Positions 25,250-34,223 of a stretch of 64,000 nucleotides of DNA are shown here, one piece after another. The DNA is from Bacillus cereus group sp. RP43 (GTDB taxonomy: Bacteria > Bacillota > Bacilli > Bacillales > Bacillaceae_G). A program made the position numbers and the translations under genes. The DNA lies in NCBI RefSeq assembly GCF_040459645.1, contig NZ_JARVHQ010000001.1, positions 2,418,001 through 2,482,000 on the forward strand. Reading direction: 5' to 3'. The notes beneath the pieces are model-generated. The model was not told the origin of the DNA. It did not search any database and was given only the letters and a program-made list of their open reading frames with translations. Every line of letters begins with the position of its first letter. Within the stretch, counting starts at the first letter, position 1.

Positions 25250-26875
25250 ATGAATAAAATAATACAAGCCCAATCTGAATCACAATGGGATTTGGACAGG
25301 CTATATCCTCAAGAACAAAACTTCACGTTTTCTATAGAAACGATAGAAAGATTAAAAATTGAATATAAAGCAACAAAAGACTCAGTAATCCTTTCACAAC
25401 TTATACAGGCTATTGAAAAAGCAGAGTATTACTTATATTGCCGTGCTGCTGAAGATGAGAAGCATCCTGAAGATACTTTACTAAGTGTAAAAGTAAATCA
25501 ATTAAAGAAAGAAGTTCAACTATTAATAGAATCTAGTAAGCAAGAACATATTAATACTAATAATTTAAGTATTAAACTAATAGAAAATGAACTAAAAGCT
25601 TGGGAAGATATGTACATACAATTACGGAATAAATTAGAAATAACTCACGATAAAGAGACTTTATCTTTTGGACAAGCGAATTATGTTGCGATGAATAGTG
25701 ATGATCATAATGAAAGGTTAAAAGTATTCAATTCTCTTACAAATGCTTTGAATAAGGAAAAAGAAATCTTTGCTACTGTATTGAATCAAATAGGAAGATT
25801 ACGTAACACAAAGAGTAATGAATTAGAAAGGAGAGCAGTTTTAACTCAATCCCTTCAAATGAATGGCATTTCTGAAGTTGTATTATCACAAATGTGGGAT
25901 GCAACGGAATCTAAACTTGATAAGCTAGTAAGTGCTTTAAACACTTTTAAAAAGGAAAAGAATTCGATTACATGGCATGGACTCATGACATTAAAAGAAA
26001 GTAATGAGAATGTTTTTCCTTTTTCAGTAGGAGTACAAAACATATATGATGCATTTGAAAATGTAGATAAAGAATTGGCAAAGTTCGCGCGGAATGCGAT
26101 AGCGAATGGTTGGATTGATGCTGAACCGAGAGATAGTAAACCACCAGGGGGTTTTTGTGCTCCTTTTTTCAGTGAAAAAGAATCCCGTATATCAATGCGT
26201 TATGATGGAACAATTGATAGTGTAAGAGTACTTGCTCACGAACTAGGACATGCTTGGCATTTTTATGTAATGAGTTTTGAACAGTCTACTACATTTCTAG
26301 ACGATTATCTTCCGATGAGTATGGCTGAATCAGCATCTATTTTCTTTGAAATGGTACTCGTAGATCACTTAATTAAAACAGCAGAATGTACAGAAATGAA
26401 AAAGTCATTGCTTAGCTGGAAAATTAGAAATAGCTTTAATTATGTTATGGCAATTCGTGCATCGTTCCAGTTCGAAAAGAGTTTTTATGAAAAAAGTAAA
26501 GAAGGTCCTATAAGTGCTGATGAAATTGAGGGATTATCTATAGCAGCGCAAGAAAAGGCGTACGGAAATGCACTAACAGAATATCAGCCGTTTGTTTGGA
26601 TGAAATACGTTCAGTTTTATATAGCAGATGTTCCTTTTTATAATTATCCATATACATTTGGTTATTTAGTAAGTTTTAGTTTATTAGAATTAGCGAAAGA
26701 AAATAAAAGTGAATTTCATTTGAGGTATAAAGAATTTTTGCGAGAAACGGGAAAAGCTCCAGTTGAAGAACTTATGAAAATACATTTTGAAATCGATTTA
26801 ACAAATTATGAATTTTGGAATAAAGCTTTTATACAAATTGAAAAAGATATTGATGAATATTTGCAGATTATGTAG
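25250..26875 (+). CDS. M3 family oligoendopeptidase
   Basis: 541 aa cytoplasmic zinc oligopeptidase (PepF-like group). Zinc motif HELGHAWH, with His330, Glu331 and His334, and a downstream Glu in MAESASIFFEM. Upstream are the usual helical domain and the YGxxNAL-like AYGNALTEYQP near the C-terminus. Shorter than PepF/PepB (about 600 aa) but with all catalytic residues, as in the shorter M3 subfamily of Bacillus. Preceded by AAAAAGGAGG. Followed after 33 nt by the nucleosidase gene, possibly one transcript. Confidence 0.9.
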   Translation: MNKIIQAQSESQWDLDRLYPQEQNFTFSIETIERLKIEYKATKDSVILSQLIQAIEKAEYYLYCRAAEDEKHPEDTLLSVKVNQLKKEVQLLIESSKQEHINTNNLSIKLIENELKAWEDMYIQLRNKLEITHDKETLSFGQANYVAMNSDDHNERLKVFNSLTNALNKEKEIFATVLNQIGRLRNTKSNELERRAVLTQSLQMNGISEVVLSQMWDATESKLDKLVSALNTFKKEKNSITWHGLMTLKESNENVFPFSVGVQNIYDAFENVDKELAKFARNAIANGWIDAEPRDSKPPGGFCAPFFSEKESRISMRYDGTIDSVRVLAHELGHAWHFYVMSFEQSTTFLDDYLPMSMAESASIFFEMVLVDHLIKTAECTEMKKSLLSWKIRNSFNYVMAIRASFQFEKSFYEKSKEGPISADEIEGLSIAAQEKAYGNALTEYQPFVWMKYVQFYIADVPFYNYPYTFGYLVSFSLLELAKENKSEFHLRYKEFLRETGKAPVEELMKIHFEIDLTNYEFWNKAFIQIEKDIDEYLQIM

Positions 26876-26908
26876 GGGGAGCAAAAATTAATAAAGGGGA
26901 CTACACAC

Positions 26909-27610
26909 ATGAACAGAATCGGTATTATTGGAGCAATGCAAATTGAAATAGACTTACTTTTAGAAAAACTACATATAAAAGAAGAACATACAGTTGCGGG
27001 AATGCCTTTTTATAAAGGACACTTCATGGATACAGAAGTTATTATTACACGCTCTGGTGTAGGAAAAGTTAATGCAGCTGCATGTACACAAATATTAATT
27101 AGTAAGTTTGATGTAGACTCTATCATTAATACAGGTGTTGCGGGTGGATTACATTCGGATGTGAAAGTTGGCGATCTAGTTATTTCTACAAATGTTACGC
27201 ATCATGATGTTAATAAAAATCAAATGAAGAATCTATTTCCGTTTCTAGAAGAGTTTCATGCAAGCGAGGAATTAAGAGCTTTAGCCCGAAAAGCTGTTAA
27301 TAGTAGTAGTTTAAATATTACTGTTCATGAAGGAAGAATCGTCAGCGGAGAATGCTTCGTCGAGGATTCAAAATTAAAGGAGCAATTAGTCACTGAATAT
27401 GCACCTCATTGTACAGAAATGGAAGGAGCGGCAATTGGACATGTTGCTTATATAAATGACATACCGTTTCTCGTTTTGAGATGCATTTCTGACAGTGCAG
27501 ATGATTCAGCGCAAGTTTCATATGATGACTTTGCGAAAACCGCAGCGAATTATTCTTCAAAAATTATTGTTGAGATGCTTAAAAATAAATCTTATAAAAC
27601 TGTTTTATAG
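26909..27610 (+). CDS. 5'-methylthioadenosine/S-adenosylhomocysteine nucleosidase
   Basis: 233 aa. Hydrolyses MTA/SAH to adenine and the thioribose. Catalytic residues retained: Glu13 (GAMQIEIDLL, equivalent to Glu12 of E. coli Pfs, though the usual GAMEEE is GAMQIE), TEMEGAAI with the ribose-binding Glu, and SDSADD with the general-acid Asp. NTGVAGGL is present. Because housekeeping mtnN is normally beside other genes and carries GAMEEE, this is probably a second, divergent copy, so mtnN is not assigned as the symbol. Preceded by AAAGGGG and followed by a HAD phosphatase 29 nt downstream. Confidence 0.88.
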   Translation: MNRIGIIGAMQIEIDLLLEKLHIKEEHTVAGMPFYKGHFMDTEVIITRSGVGKVNAAACTQILISKFDVDSIINTGVAGGLHSDVKVGDLVISTNVTHHDVNKNQMKNLFPFLEEFHASEELRALARKAVNSSSLNITVHEGRIVSGECFVEDSKLKEQLVTEYAPHCTEMEGAAIGHVAYINDIPFLVLRCISDSADDSAQVSYDDFAKTAANYSSKIIVEMLKNKSYKTVL

Positions 27611-27639
27611 TTTAAATGTAGAGAATGGGAGAGATTGAA

Positions 27640-28314
27640 ATGTTACAAGCACTAATTTTTGATATGGATGGAACTTTATTTCAAACAGATAAAATCTTAG
27701 AATTATCACTAGATGATACATTTAATCATTTACGTTCACTACAATTATGGGATGCGGAAACACCTATTGATAAATACCGTGAAATTATGGGTGTTCCTTT
27801 ACCTAAAGTTTGGGAAGCGCTGTTACCTGATCATTCAAATGAAGTGAGAAAGCAAACAGATGCTTATTTTTTAGAAAGATTAATTGAAAACATAAAGAGT
27901 GGGAAAGGTGCTTTATATCCGAATGTAAAGGAAGTTTTTAGTTTTATAAAAGAAAATAACTGTTCCATTTACATTGCTAGTAACGGTTTAATGGAATATT
28001 TACAGGCAATCGTATCTTATTATGATTTAGACCAATGGGTTACGGAAACGTTCAGTATTGAGCAAATACAATCGCTTAATAAAAGTGACTTAGTAAAAAG
28101 CATTTTGATGAAATATGATATAAAAGAGGCAGCGGTAGTTGGTGATCGTTTATCTGATATAAATGCAGCTAAAGACAATGGTTTGATTGCGGTTGGATGT
28201 AATTTTGATTTTGCACAAGAAGATGAACTTGCTCATGCTGATTTAGTAATTGATGATTTAATGGAACTGAAGGGGATATTACTAGAATTGAAGAATACGT
28301 ACATAACAAAATGA
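27640..28314 (+). CDS. HAD-superfamily phosphatase
   Basis: 224 aa from the ATG 6-7 nt after GGGAGAG (the ATG at 27625 precedes that site). Motif I DMDGTLFQT (nucleophile Asp in FDMDGTL), motif II SNG in IASNGLMEYL, Lys in NKSDLVKSIL, and motif IV GDRLSDINAAKDNG. A helical cap lies between motifs I and II, as in the phosphoglycolate phosphatase/beta-phosphoglucomutase group. Substrate unknown. It may be co-transcribed with the nucleosidase and M3 peptidase. Confidence 0.85.
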   Translation: MLQALIFDMDGTLFQTDKILELSLDDTFNHLRSLQLWDAETPIDKYREIMGVPLPKVWEALLPDHSNEVRKQTDAYFLERLIENIKSGKGALYPNVKEVFSFIKENNCSIYIASNGLMEYLQAIVSYYDLDQWVTETFSIEQIQSLNKSDLVKSILMKYDIKEAAVVGDRLSDINAAKDNGLIAVGCNFDFAQEDELAHADLVIDDLMELKGILLELKNTYITK

Positions 28315-28331
28315 ATAAGTTCACATTCAAA

Positions 28332-28368
28332 TGAATGCTCAGGATGATATATTCTTGGGCATTTTTAT
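28332..28368 (+). terminator. Weak terminator
   Basis: AATGCTCAGGAT imperfectly pairs with ATTCTTGGGCATT, followed by a T run; 20 nt after the HAD stop. Confidence 0.5.
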
Positions 28369-28411
28369 TTTTCAAAAAGATACATTTGGATAGAGAAAGT
28401 GGGGGATTAAG

Positions 28412-28870
28412 CTGGAAGATATACAAATTAAGCAGATTGAAGATTTGTTTAAATATGAGATTAATCACCTTATTCAAGAAAGTACAAAAGAGGGATTTAA
28501 CTTCTTAATAAAACTAATAAATGAATATGAAAGTAAAAGAAATACATTTAGTAAAACGGGCGAATGTTTATATGGCATTTTTCGAGGGGATACGTTAATT
28601 GGAATGGGGGGATTAAATCAAAATCAGTATACGAAAGATAATAAGATTGGCCGATTAAGAAGGTTTTACATTGCAAAAGATTACCGGCGGAAAGGATTAG
28701 GAAGGTTACTATTAGGGAGAATCTTAAGCGACGCAAAAATCTATTTTACTATTGTTGTCTTACATACAGATACTAAACAGGGGGATCAATTTTATACTTC
28801 GAGTGGATTTGTGAAGGGGAAAATGTATGTAGGAACAAGCCATTATCTAGACTTAGATAAAAGGATGTAG
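28412..28870 (+). CDS. GNAT acetyltransferase, probably from a CTG start
   Basis: 152 aa if translation starts at CTG 28412, which lies 5-6 nt after GGGGGA. The next candidate, TTG at 28445, has no ribosome site and would remove the first beta strand (EDIQIKQIEDLFKYEINHL) that GNAT domains need. The rest is a standard fold: GIFRGDTLIGMGGLNQ, LRRFYIAKDYRRKGLGRLLLGRIL (acetyl-CoA loop RRKGLG), and FYTSSGFVKG. Substrate unknown. The start assignment is inference from the domain boundary and ribosome site. Confidence 0.72.
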   Translation: MEDIQIKQIEDLFKYEINHLIQESTKEGFNFLIKLINEYESKRNTFSKTGECLYGIFRGDTLIGMGGLNQNQYTKDNKIGRLRRFYIAKDYRRKGLGRLLLGRILSDAKIYFTIVVLHTDTKQGDQFYTSSGFVKGKMYVGTSHYLDLDKRM

Positions 28871-28893
28871 TGAATTATTATTTGACCTTAAAG

Positions 28894-28907
28894 GGAACGT
28901 TCGTTCT
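28894..28907. promoter_or_regulatory. LexA (SOS)-type box upstream of DinB-family gene
   Basis: GGAACGTTCGTTCT contains GAAC-N4-GTTC, the core of the Bacillus LexA/DinR box (consensus CGAACRNRYGTTYC). It lies 58 nt upstream of the DinB-family ATG and just upstream of a TATAAT hexamer at 28927-28932. Confidence 0.55.
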
Positions 28908-28964
28908 ACCTTATGTAGATTTATGGTATAATTTATTTGAATCTACTATTAGAATGGGGATTAG

Positions 28965-29465
28965 ATGATGGGAGAAAATAAAATTATTAATGATTTTAAA
29001 GATTATTCAATGTGGATAACCACATTGAAAGGTATGAAAGAAGAAGTGTGGACAGCGCCAATATCAGAGGGGAAATGGACTATTGGTGAGATTGTATCTC
29101 ATATTATGAATTGGGATGACTATCTTTTACGTGAGACATTATCATCAGTGAGAGATGGACAGGGAATGGAGTTCCCTGACTTTGATACATATAATAAACT
29201 AGCCTCTAATTATGCAAAATCAGGTATATCTAAGATAAAACTTCTTGAAGAAGCACAAGCTAAAAGAGATTTACTTGTTCAAGAGCTTAACCGACTGTCT
29301 ATTGGAAAGCTAAAGGAACATTTAACTGCCAATGGAGTATCATATTGTCCTCATACTGGAATGCCGTACTCTCTAATATATATTATTAAAGAATTCGTAG
29401 ATCACGATAACCATCACAAAAGGCAGATTATTAATTTTTTAAATGAAAATCAAGTTGTTAACTGA
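28965..29465 (+). CDS. DinB superfamily protein
   Basis: 166 aa four-helix-bundle DinB/YfiT-like protein. The metal-binding histidines typical of the fold can be placed in IVSHIMNWDDYLL (about residue 48) and VDHDNHHKRQI near the C-terminus. Members include thiol-dependent transferases and SOS-induced DinB of B. subtilis. A -10 TATAAT and a LexA-type box lie upstream, so damage induction is likely (inference). Two in-frame ATGs (28965, 28968) both fit ATGGGGATTAG. A second DinB-family gene of the same length is at 46464. Confidence 0.82.
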   Translation: MMGENKIINDFKDYSMWITTLKGMKEEVWTAPISEGKWTIGEIVSHIMNWDDYLLRETLSSVRDGQGMEFPDFDTYNKLASNYAKSGISKIKLLEEAQAKRDLLVQELNRLSIGKLKEHLTANGVSYCPHTGMPYSLIYIIKEFVDHDNHHKRQIINFLNENQVVN

Positions 29466-29466
29466 T

Positions 29467-29506
29467 AAAAAAAGATCCCGCGAATGATACTTGCGGGATC
29501 TTTTTT
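29467..29506. terminator. Bidirectional terminator between convergent genes
   Basis: A7GATCCCGC and GCGGGATCT6 form the stem around an 11-nt loop. Confidence 0.9.
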
Positions 29507-29508
29507 AA

Positions 29509-29925
29509 TTATAATTTAACATTCATTTGTTTCAATAAACCCTTCGGATCACCTTTTACATAATAAAAATGGGGATTATTCTCATCATCGTAAAGCATAA
29601 TGTAAGGTTTTTCATTAAGTGGGAGTAGGATGAGTACTTCATCAATTGTTGTATGTAACCATTGATTTGTAATAGGAACAGGTTTTGATAACGGGATTTT
29701 TATCATATGACCATCTTTCGGAACGACATTTAAGTTTTTAAATGGACCAGTAATTGATTTTGCATATTGAACTGCTTCTTTTTGAATAGCCGCATCTAAA
29801 GATTGTTTTTGGATTACCATTTCTTTTTTGCAATCAAATACTTCAATTTGTTTATTTGTATTTGCGAACGCATTTGTTGATAATAAAAAGAAGAGAAGAG
29901 TAATGACTCCTATTTTTTTGAACAT
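29509..29925 (-). CDS. Small secreted protein, unknown function
   Basis: 138 aa from the ATG behind GTGAGGTG; an upstream in-frame ATG at 29994 would bury the signal peptide. Signal peptide MFKKIGVITLLFFLLSTNAFA, mature protein beginning NTNKQIEVFDCKKEM. The C-terminal half (WLHTTIDEVLILLPLNEKPYIMLYDDENNPHFYYVKGDP) is beta-rich and suggests a small extracellular alpha/beta domain. Single Cys. I do not recognise a family. It is divergent from the two-component system at 30047 and could be one of its targets (speculative). Confidence 0.75.
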   Translation of the reverse strand: MFKKIGVITLLFFLLSTNAFANTNKQIEVFDCKKEMVIQKQSLDAAIQKEAVQYAKSITGPFKNLNVVPKDGHMIKIPLSKPVPITNQWLHTTIDEVLILLPLNEKPYIMLYDDENNPHFYYVKGDPKGLLKQMNVKL

Positions 29926-30046
29926 GAAATAACACCTCACACTTACTATACCCTCAAACGTTGTAAATATTTTTCTGTCACATTCATGTAACAAAGAAGT
30001 TGTATGATAAAATTGATATTTGTTTATAAGTAATGGAGGAAATGTA

Positions 30047-30694
30047 ATGAAAGTATTAATCGCGGATGATGAACAAGATATGCTAAAAATTTTAAAAGCG
30101 TATTTTGAAAAAGAAGGCTTCGAAGTTTTATTAGCAAAGGATGGAGAGGAAGCACTTCAAATATTTTATGATGAGAAAATTGACTTAGCTATTTTAGATT
30201 GGATGATGCCGAAAAATAGTGGTATTACTGTCTGCCAGGAAATAAAAAAGAATTCAAGTGTAAAAGTATTAATGCTTACTGCGAAAAGTGAAAGTGAAGA
30301 TGAATTAGCAGCTCTTCAAAGCGGGGCAGATGAGTATGTAAAAAAACCATTTCATCCAGGAGTGCTAATAACCCGAGCGAAAAAGCTTGTGCAGCATGAA
30401 GATGTTATTCAAGTTCAAGATTTAAAAATAGATTTCACCAAAAATAAAGTATATAAAAATGAGAAAGAATTAGACATTACAAAGACAGAATTACAATTAA
30501 TAAAGTGCTTTTTAAATCATAAAGGCACGATTTTAACGCGAAAAAAGTTGTTAGATATCGTCTGGGGATTTGATTATTTCGGGGAAGAGCGAACGGTTGA
30601 TACGCATGTAAGAAGGTTGCGTAAAAAAATAGGAGAAAATATTATAAAGACACATCGTGGTTTAGGATACAGTTTGGAGGAAGAGTGTGAATAA
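30047..30694 (+). CDS. OmpR/PhoB-family response regulator
   Basis: 215 aa from the ATG after GGAGGA. Receiver domain MKVLIADDEQD with phosphoacceptor Asp51 (AILDWMMP), the Thr switch in LMLTAKS and Lys in VKKPF. Winged-helix output domain at about 120-215 (TKTELQLIKCFLNHKGTILTRKKLL..RTVDTHVRRLRKKIG). The stop overlaps the GTG start of the sensor kinase gene by 8 nt. Target genes unknown; candidates are the adjacent secreted proteins on either side. Confidence 0.93.
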   Translation: MKVLIADDEQDMLKILKAYFEKEGFEVLLAKDGEEALQIFYDEKIDLAILDWMMPKNSGITVCQEIKKNSSVKVLMLTAKSESEDELAALQSGADEYVKKPFHPGVLITRAKKLVQHEDVIQVQDLKIDFTKNKVYKNEKELDITKTELQLIKCFLNHKGTILTRKKLLDIVWGFDYFGEERTVDTHVRRLRKKIGENIIKTHRGLGYSLEEECE

Positions 30695-32063
30695 GCTCGG
30701 TAAAAAGTTATTTTTCAGCATTTCTTTAACAGTCATCCTTATTTTTGCCATCTCTTTATTATTAATTAACTATTTTTTACCAAAATATAATGTGCACAAA
30801 ACACGTGAAAGCTTAGAAAGCATTACAGCGGAAATACAGTCGATACCGCGTGAAGAACTTGATGATGCTATAAATCGCATTGAAAATGAAGGTAATGTTA
30901 CGATTGCATATACATCAATAAATAATTCAGAAGATGCTATTAATGAAGAATTACGCATGCAACTTACAAAAAAGAGAGTGGCACTAAACAAACTTTGGAT
31001 TACGAAAGAAGAAATAATGAAAGTGAAGAACGTCGGTCAATCAAATAAAATTTATGATCAAGAGAAGATCAAATCTAGTTTTTTTGTAAAGTACATTGCG
31101 AAAGAAGATAAGTTAATTTTAGTAGGGGTTTCTATCGCAAATTCAAATGAAGTGATAAAAACACTTAATTCATTTTATTTATACATTTTAGGATTTTCGA
31201 TTTTTCTTATTATCGTGCTCGTTTGGATTCTTTCAAAAACAATCACTACTCCACTGAAAGAATTAAGTGATGTCGCAGAAGATATTTCACGTCTGAAATT
31301 TAAACGGACGAAAGTTAAAACGAATGATGAAATAGGTGATTTAGCAAATAGTATTAACATCATGAGTGATAAATTACATGAAGCACATCAAGATTTAACA
31401 GATCGAAATGACCACTTAAAACGATTTATGGGCGATGTAACTCATGAATTAAAAACACCAATCGCATTAGTAAAAGCATATTCTATAGGAATAAAAGATG
31501 GTTTAGATGATGGCACATATGTTGATACAATCATTAAACAAACAGATCAAATTTCAAATTTAATTGAAGAGTTATTGCGATTTTCTAAACTAGAAAGAGA
31601 TATTTTACAAAAAGAAGAATTCCCTATTGAACCACTAGTCCAAAGTATAATAGATAAGCATAAAATTGAACTGGATTCGAAAGAAATCAAGTTGCAAGTG
31701 AACTATAGTGCTGGTGATACGATTGTTTATGCTGATTTAAATAAAATGAGAATGGTCTTTCAAAATTTAATCTCTAATGCGATAAAATATACAACGAATC
31801 AAAATATACAAATCACATTAGAAGAGAAAAATGACGTTGTGTATTTTCAAATTCAAAATGGTATTGCTGCTGAGGGCAGTAAAGAGATAGATCAAATTTG
31901 GGAACCTTTTTACGTATTAGAATCTTCTCGTAGTAAAGAAAAATCAGGTACTGGATTAGGACTAGCGATTGTAAAAAGTATTTTAGAAAGGCATGGATTT
32001 GAATACGGGGTTTCGGTAGTAGATGGGGAAATACAATTTTATACGTATATAGATAGGAACTAA
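30687..32063 (+). CDS. Sensor histidine kinase
   Basis: 458 aa from a GTG start inside the regulator gene (GGAGGAAGA site). TM1 at about 8-30, extracytoplasmic sensor region of about 130 residues with no recognised fold, TM2 at about 160-182, HAMP, HisKA with FMGDVTHELKTP (phospho-His), and HATPase_c with NLISNAIKYT, then SGTGLGLAIVKSILERHGF. Cognate partner of the overlapping response regulator. The stimulus cannot be read from the sequence. Confidence 0.93.
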   Translation: MNKLGKKLFFSISLTVILIFAISLLLINYFLPKYNVHKTRESLESITAEIQSIPREELDDAINRIENEGNVTIAYTSINNSEDAINEELRMQLTKKRVALNKLWITKEEIMKVKNVGQSNKIYDQEKIKSSFFVKYIAKEDKLILVGVSIANSNEVIKTLNSFYLYILGFSIFLIIVLVWILSKTITTPLKELSDVAEDISRLKFKRTKVKTNDEIGDLANSINIMSDKLHEAHQDLTDRNDHLKRFMGDVTHELKTPIALVKAYSIGIKDGLDDGTYVDTIIKQTDQISNLIEELLRFSKLERDILQKEEFPIEPLVQSIIDKHKIELDSKEIKLQVNYSAGDTIVYADLNKMRMVFQNLISNAIKYTTNQNIQITLEEKNDVVYFQIQNGIAAEGSKEIDQIWEPFYVLESSRSKEKSGTGLGLAIVKSILERHGFEYGVSVVDGEIQFYTYIDRN

Positions 32064-32084
32064 TTGTTATTAGTTCCTTTTCTT
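32057..32084 (+). terminator. Terminator overlapping the kinase stop
   Basis: GGAACTAAT, TGTT-type loop, ATTAGTTCC, then TTTTCTT. Confidence 0.85.
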
Positions 32085-32198
32085 GTATATAAAAAGATTT
32101 GATAGTTCTACAAATTTCCCAACTTTTTATAAATATAAACTGAATTTTCTGTATTTTTAATGTATAGTAAGAGAAGGAACATATGGGGAGGGAAGGGC

Positions 32199-33995
32199 AT
32201 GAAGCAAAAGAAATTAGCAATTACACTTTCAGCTATAGTATCTTTAACAATTACTTCAGGAGTTTCTAGTATAACTGCACATGCGGAAAATAAGGAAGGG
32301 AGCTTCTTAAAAGAGAATGATGTTAAGTTAAATGGACAAGTTTCAGAAGCTTTAACTCCAAATACGAAAATTCAATTGGAAAATGGGATGACAAAACCAA
32401 TCTATTCACTTGATGAAGCCATTGTAGAAGATCTATTTGTAGAGACAGAAGTTGATAGTGATCGAGATGGTAAAAAAGATCGTGTATCAGTAAAGGTTAT
32501 GCGTCCAAAGACGAATCCAGATGTGAAAGTTCCCGTTATTTATGAAATGAGTCCATATCGAGCTGGTTTAAAAGATGTTCCTGTTTATAATGTTGATGAA
32601 GAATTGTATGCGTATGGAGGAAAACCGTATGGGGCAGTTAATCTTGGATCGTATGGTAATTATTATGTTCCGAGAGGATATGCAGTCATTTTAGGTGAAA
32701 GTATCGGAACTGGAAAATCAGATGGATGTCCGACAACTGGAGATGAGCAAGAAATACTTGGGACGAAGTCTGTCATTGATTGGGTGAATGGTCGTGCAAA
32801 AGCATATACAGAGGATGGTAAGGAAGTAAATGCAAATTGGTCTACGGGAAATGTAGGGATGACAGGGGTTTCTTATAATGGTACGTTACCAAATGCTGTC
32901 GCAACGACAGGAGTGGAAGGGTTAAAAACAATTATCCCAATCGCAGCGATTAGTAGTTGGTATGACTATTATCGTGCAAATGGGGCAGTAATTGCACCAG
33001 GAGGTTATCAAGGAGAAGATACAGACAATATGGCAGAAGCAGTACTAACAAGAAAGAACCCTGAAGTTTGCGGGCAAATTATTAAAGAACTAACAGCTGG
33101 ACAAGATCGTAAAACAGGCGATTATAACGAATTTTGGGATAAACGTAACTATGTAAAAGATGTAAAAAATGTGAAAGCAAGTGTATTTGTTGTTCATGGG
33201 CTAAATGATTGGAATGTAAAAACGAAGCAGTTTTCACAGTGGTGGGAAGCTCTTGGCGAAAATAATGTTCCTCGTAAAATGTGGTTACATCAAGGTGGGC
33301 ACGGCGGAACATCAAGTAATAACTGGCAACAAACGCAAAATAAATGGTTCGATTATTGGTTATATGGAATTGAAAATGGGATTATGGATGAACCGATGGT
33401 AGATGTACAACGTGAAAATAAATCGTGGCAAAAAATAAAGAATTGGCCAGATCCAGCGGCTGTACCATCAAAAGTCCGTATGTATTTAAATAATAAAGCA
33501 GTCAATCTACCATTAAGTATGGGATCAGTAAACAATGTTTTCTCATTAGTAGATGATGCTAAAATAAAGTCAAATCAACTAGTAGAAAACCCTGAGTTAG
33601 AAATAGCGAATCGATTAGTATATACAATGCCTGTACTGCAAAAAGATATGCGAATAAGTGGTACGCCTAAGATTTCAATAAAAGGAAATATTGATCGATC
33701 TGTTTCAAATTTAACAGCTTTACTCGTTGATTACGGCGGAGCGAAGCCTGAAATTGTAACGAGAGGTTGGATGGATCCGCAAAACTTAAATAGTATAGAA
33801 AATTCAACAGCGATTCAACCTGGTAAAGATTATACATTTACATGGGACATGCAGCCAGATGATTACGTATTTAAAGCAGGACATCAAATGGGGGTCGTTT
33901 TAATCGCAAGTGACTACGATTATACAATTAGACCGAAAGCAGGAACAAAGCTTACGGTGAAATTGAGTGAAGTAACATTACCGATTGTGAAATAA
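32199..33995 (+). CDS. Secreted S15 family X-prolyl dipeptidyl-peptidase (CocE/PepX fold)
   Basis: 598 aa from the ATG behind GGGGAGGGAAGGG; the ORF extends upstream without a site. Signal peptide MKQKKLAITLSAIVSLTITSGVSSITAHA. Alpha/beta-hydrolase with nucleophile Ser in GMTGVSYNGTLPN, Asp in VHGLNDWNVKTKQ and His in HQGGHGG. C-terminal jelly-roll (TWADMQPDDYVFKAGHQMGVV-type) as in CocE/NonD proteins. It would release X-Pro dipeptides from extracellular peptides. Proline-rich or collagen peptides are natural substrates, which fits the hydroxyproline pathway in the same window (inference). Directly follows the two-component system. Confidence 0.9.
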   Translation: MKQKKLAITLSAIVSLTITSGVSSITAHAENKEGSFLKENDVKLNGQVSEALTPNTKIQLENGMTKPIYSLDEAIVEDLFVETEVDSDRDGKKDRVSVKVMRPKTNPDVKVPVIYEMSPYRAGLKDVPVYNVDEELYAYGGKPYGAVNLGSYGNYYVPRGYAVILGESIGTGKSDGCPTTGDEQEILGTKSVIDWVNGRAKAYTEDGKEVNANWSTGNVGMTGVSYNGTLPNAVATTGVEGLKTIIPIAAISSWYDYYRANGAVIAPGGYQGEDTDNMAEAVLTRKNPEVCGQIIKELTAGQDRKTGDYNEFWDKRNYVKDVKNVKASVFVVHGLNDWNVKTKQFSQWWEALGENNVPRKMWLHQGGHGGTSSNNWQQTQNKWFDYWLYGIENGIMDEPMVDVQRENKSWQKIKNWPDPAAVPSKVRMYLNNKAVNLPLSMGSVNNVFSLVDDAKIKSNQLVENPELEIANRLVYTMPVLQKDMRISGTPKISIKGNIDRSVSNLTALLVDYGGAKPEIVTRGWMDPQNLNSIENSTAIQPGKDYTFTWDMQPDDYVFKAGHQMGVVLIASDYDYTIRPKAGTKLTVKLSEVTLPIVK

Positions 33996-34010
33996 ATGGT
34001 TTTTGATGAA

Positions 34011-34033
34011 GAGCTTACTATAGTAAGCTCTTT
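34011..34033 (+). terminator. Terminator after the S15 peptidase
   Basis: GAGCTTAC-TATA-GTAAGCTC-TTT, 15 nt after the stop. Confidence 0.75.
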
Positions 34034-34164
34034 GTTTATAATCAGAATTTTCAACTTTGATATGTTCAATCGTGAGGAAATAGTATACAATGGAAATATA
34101 TTACATAGAAAGTGAGTGATAAATTATGATAGTCAGCTCTTTCGAATTCTCATTAAAATTTGAG

Positions 34165-34200
34165 GTACGGAAAGATTAAGTAAATTAAAATCTTCCGTAC
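34165..34200. repeat. Inverted repeat upstream of the methyltransferase gene
   Basis: GTACGGAAAGAT (34165-34176) pairs with ATCTTCCGTAC (34190-34200). A 17-codon ORF (ATG 34126) ends inside the left arm. The hairpin lies 24 nt before the methyltransferase start and could be a leader structure; it has no T tail. Confidence 0.5.
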
Positions 34201-34223
34201 ACATAAAACGGAGGAGAAAATAA

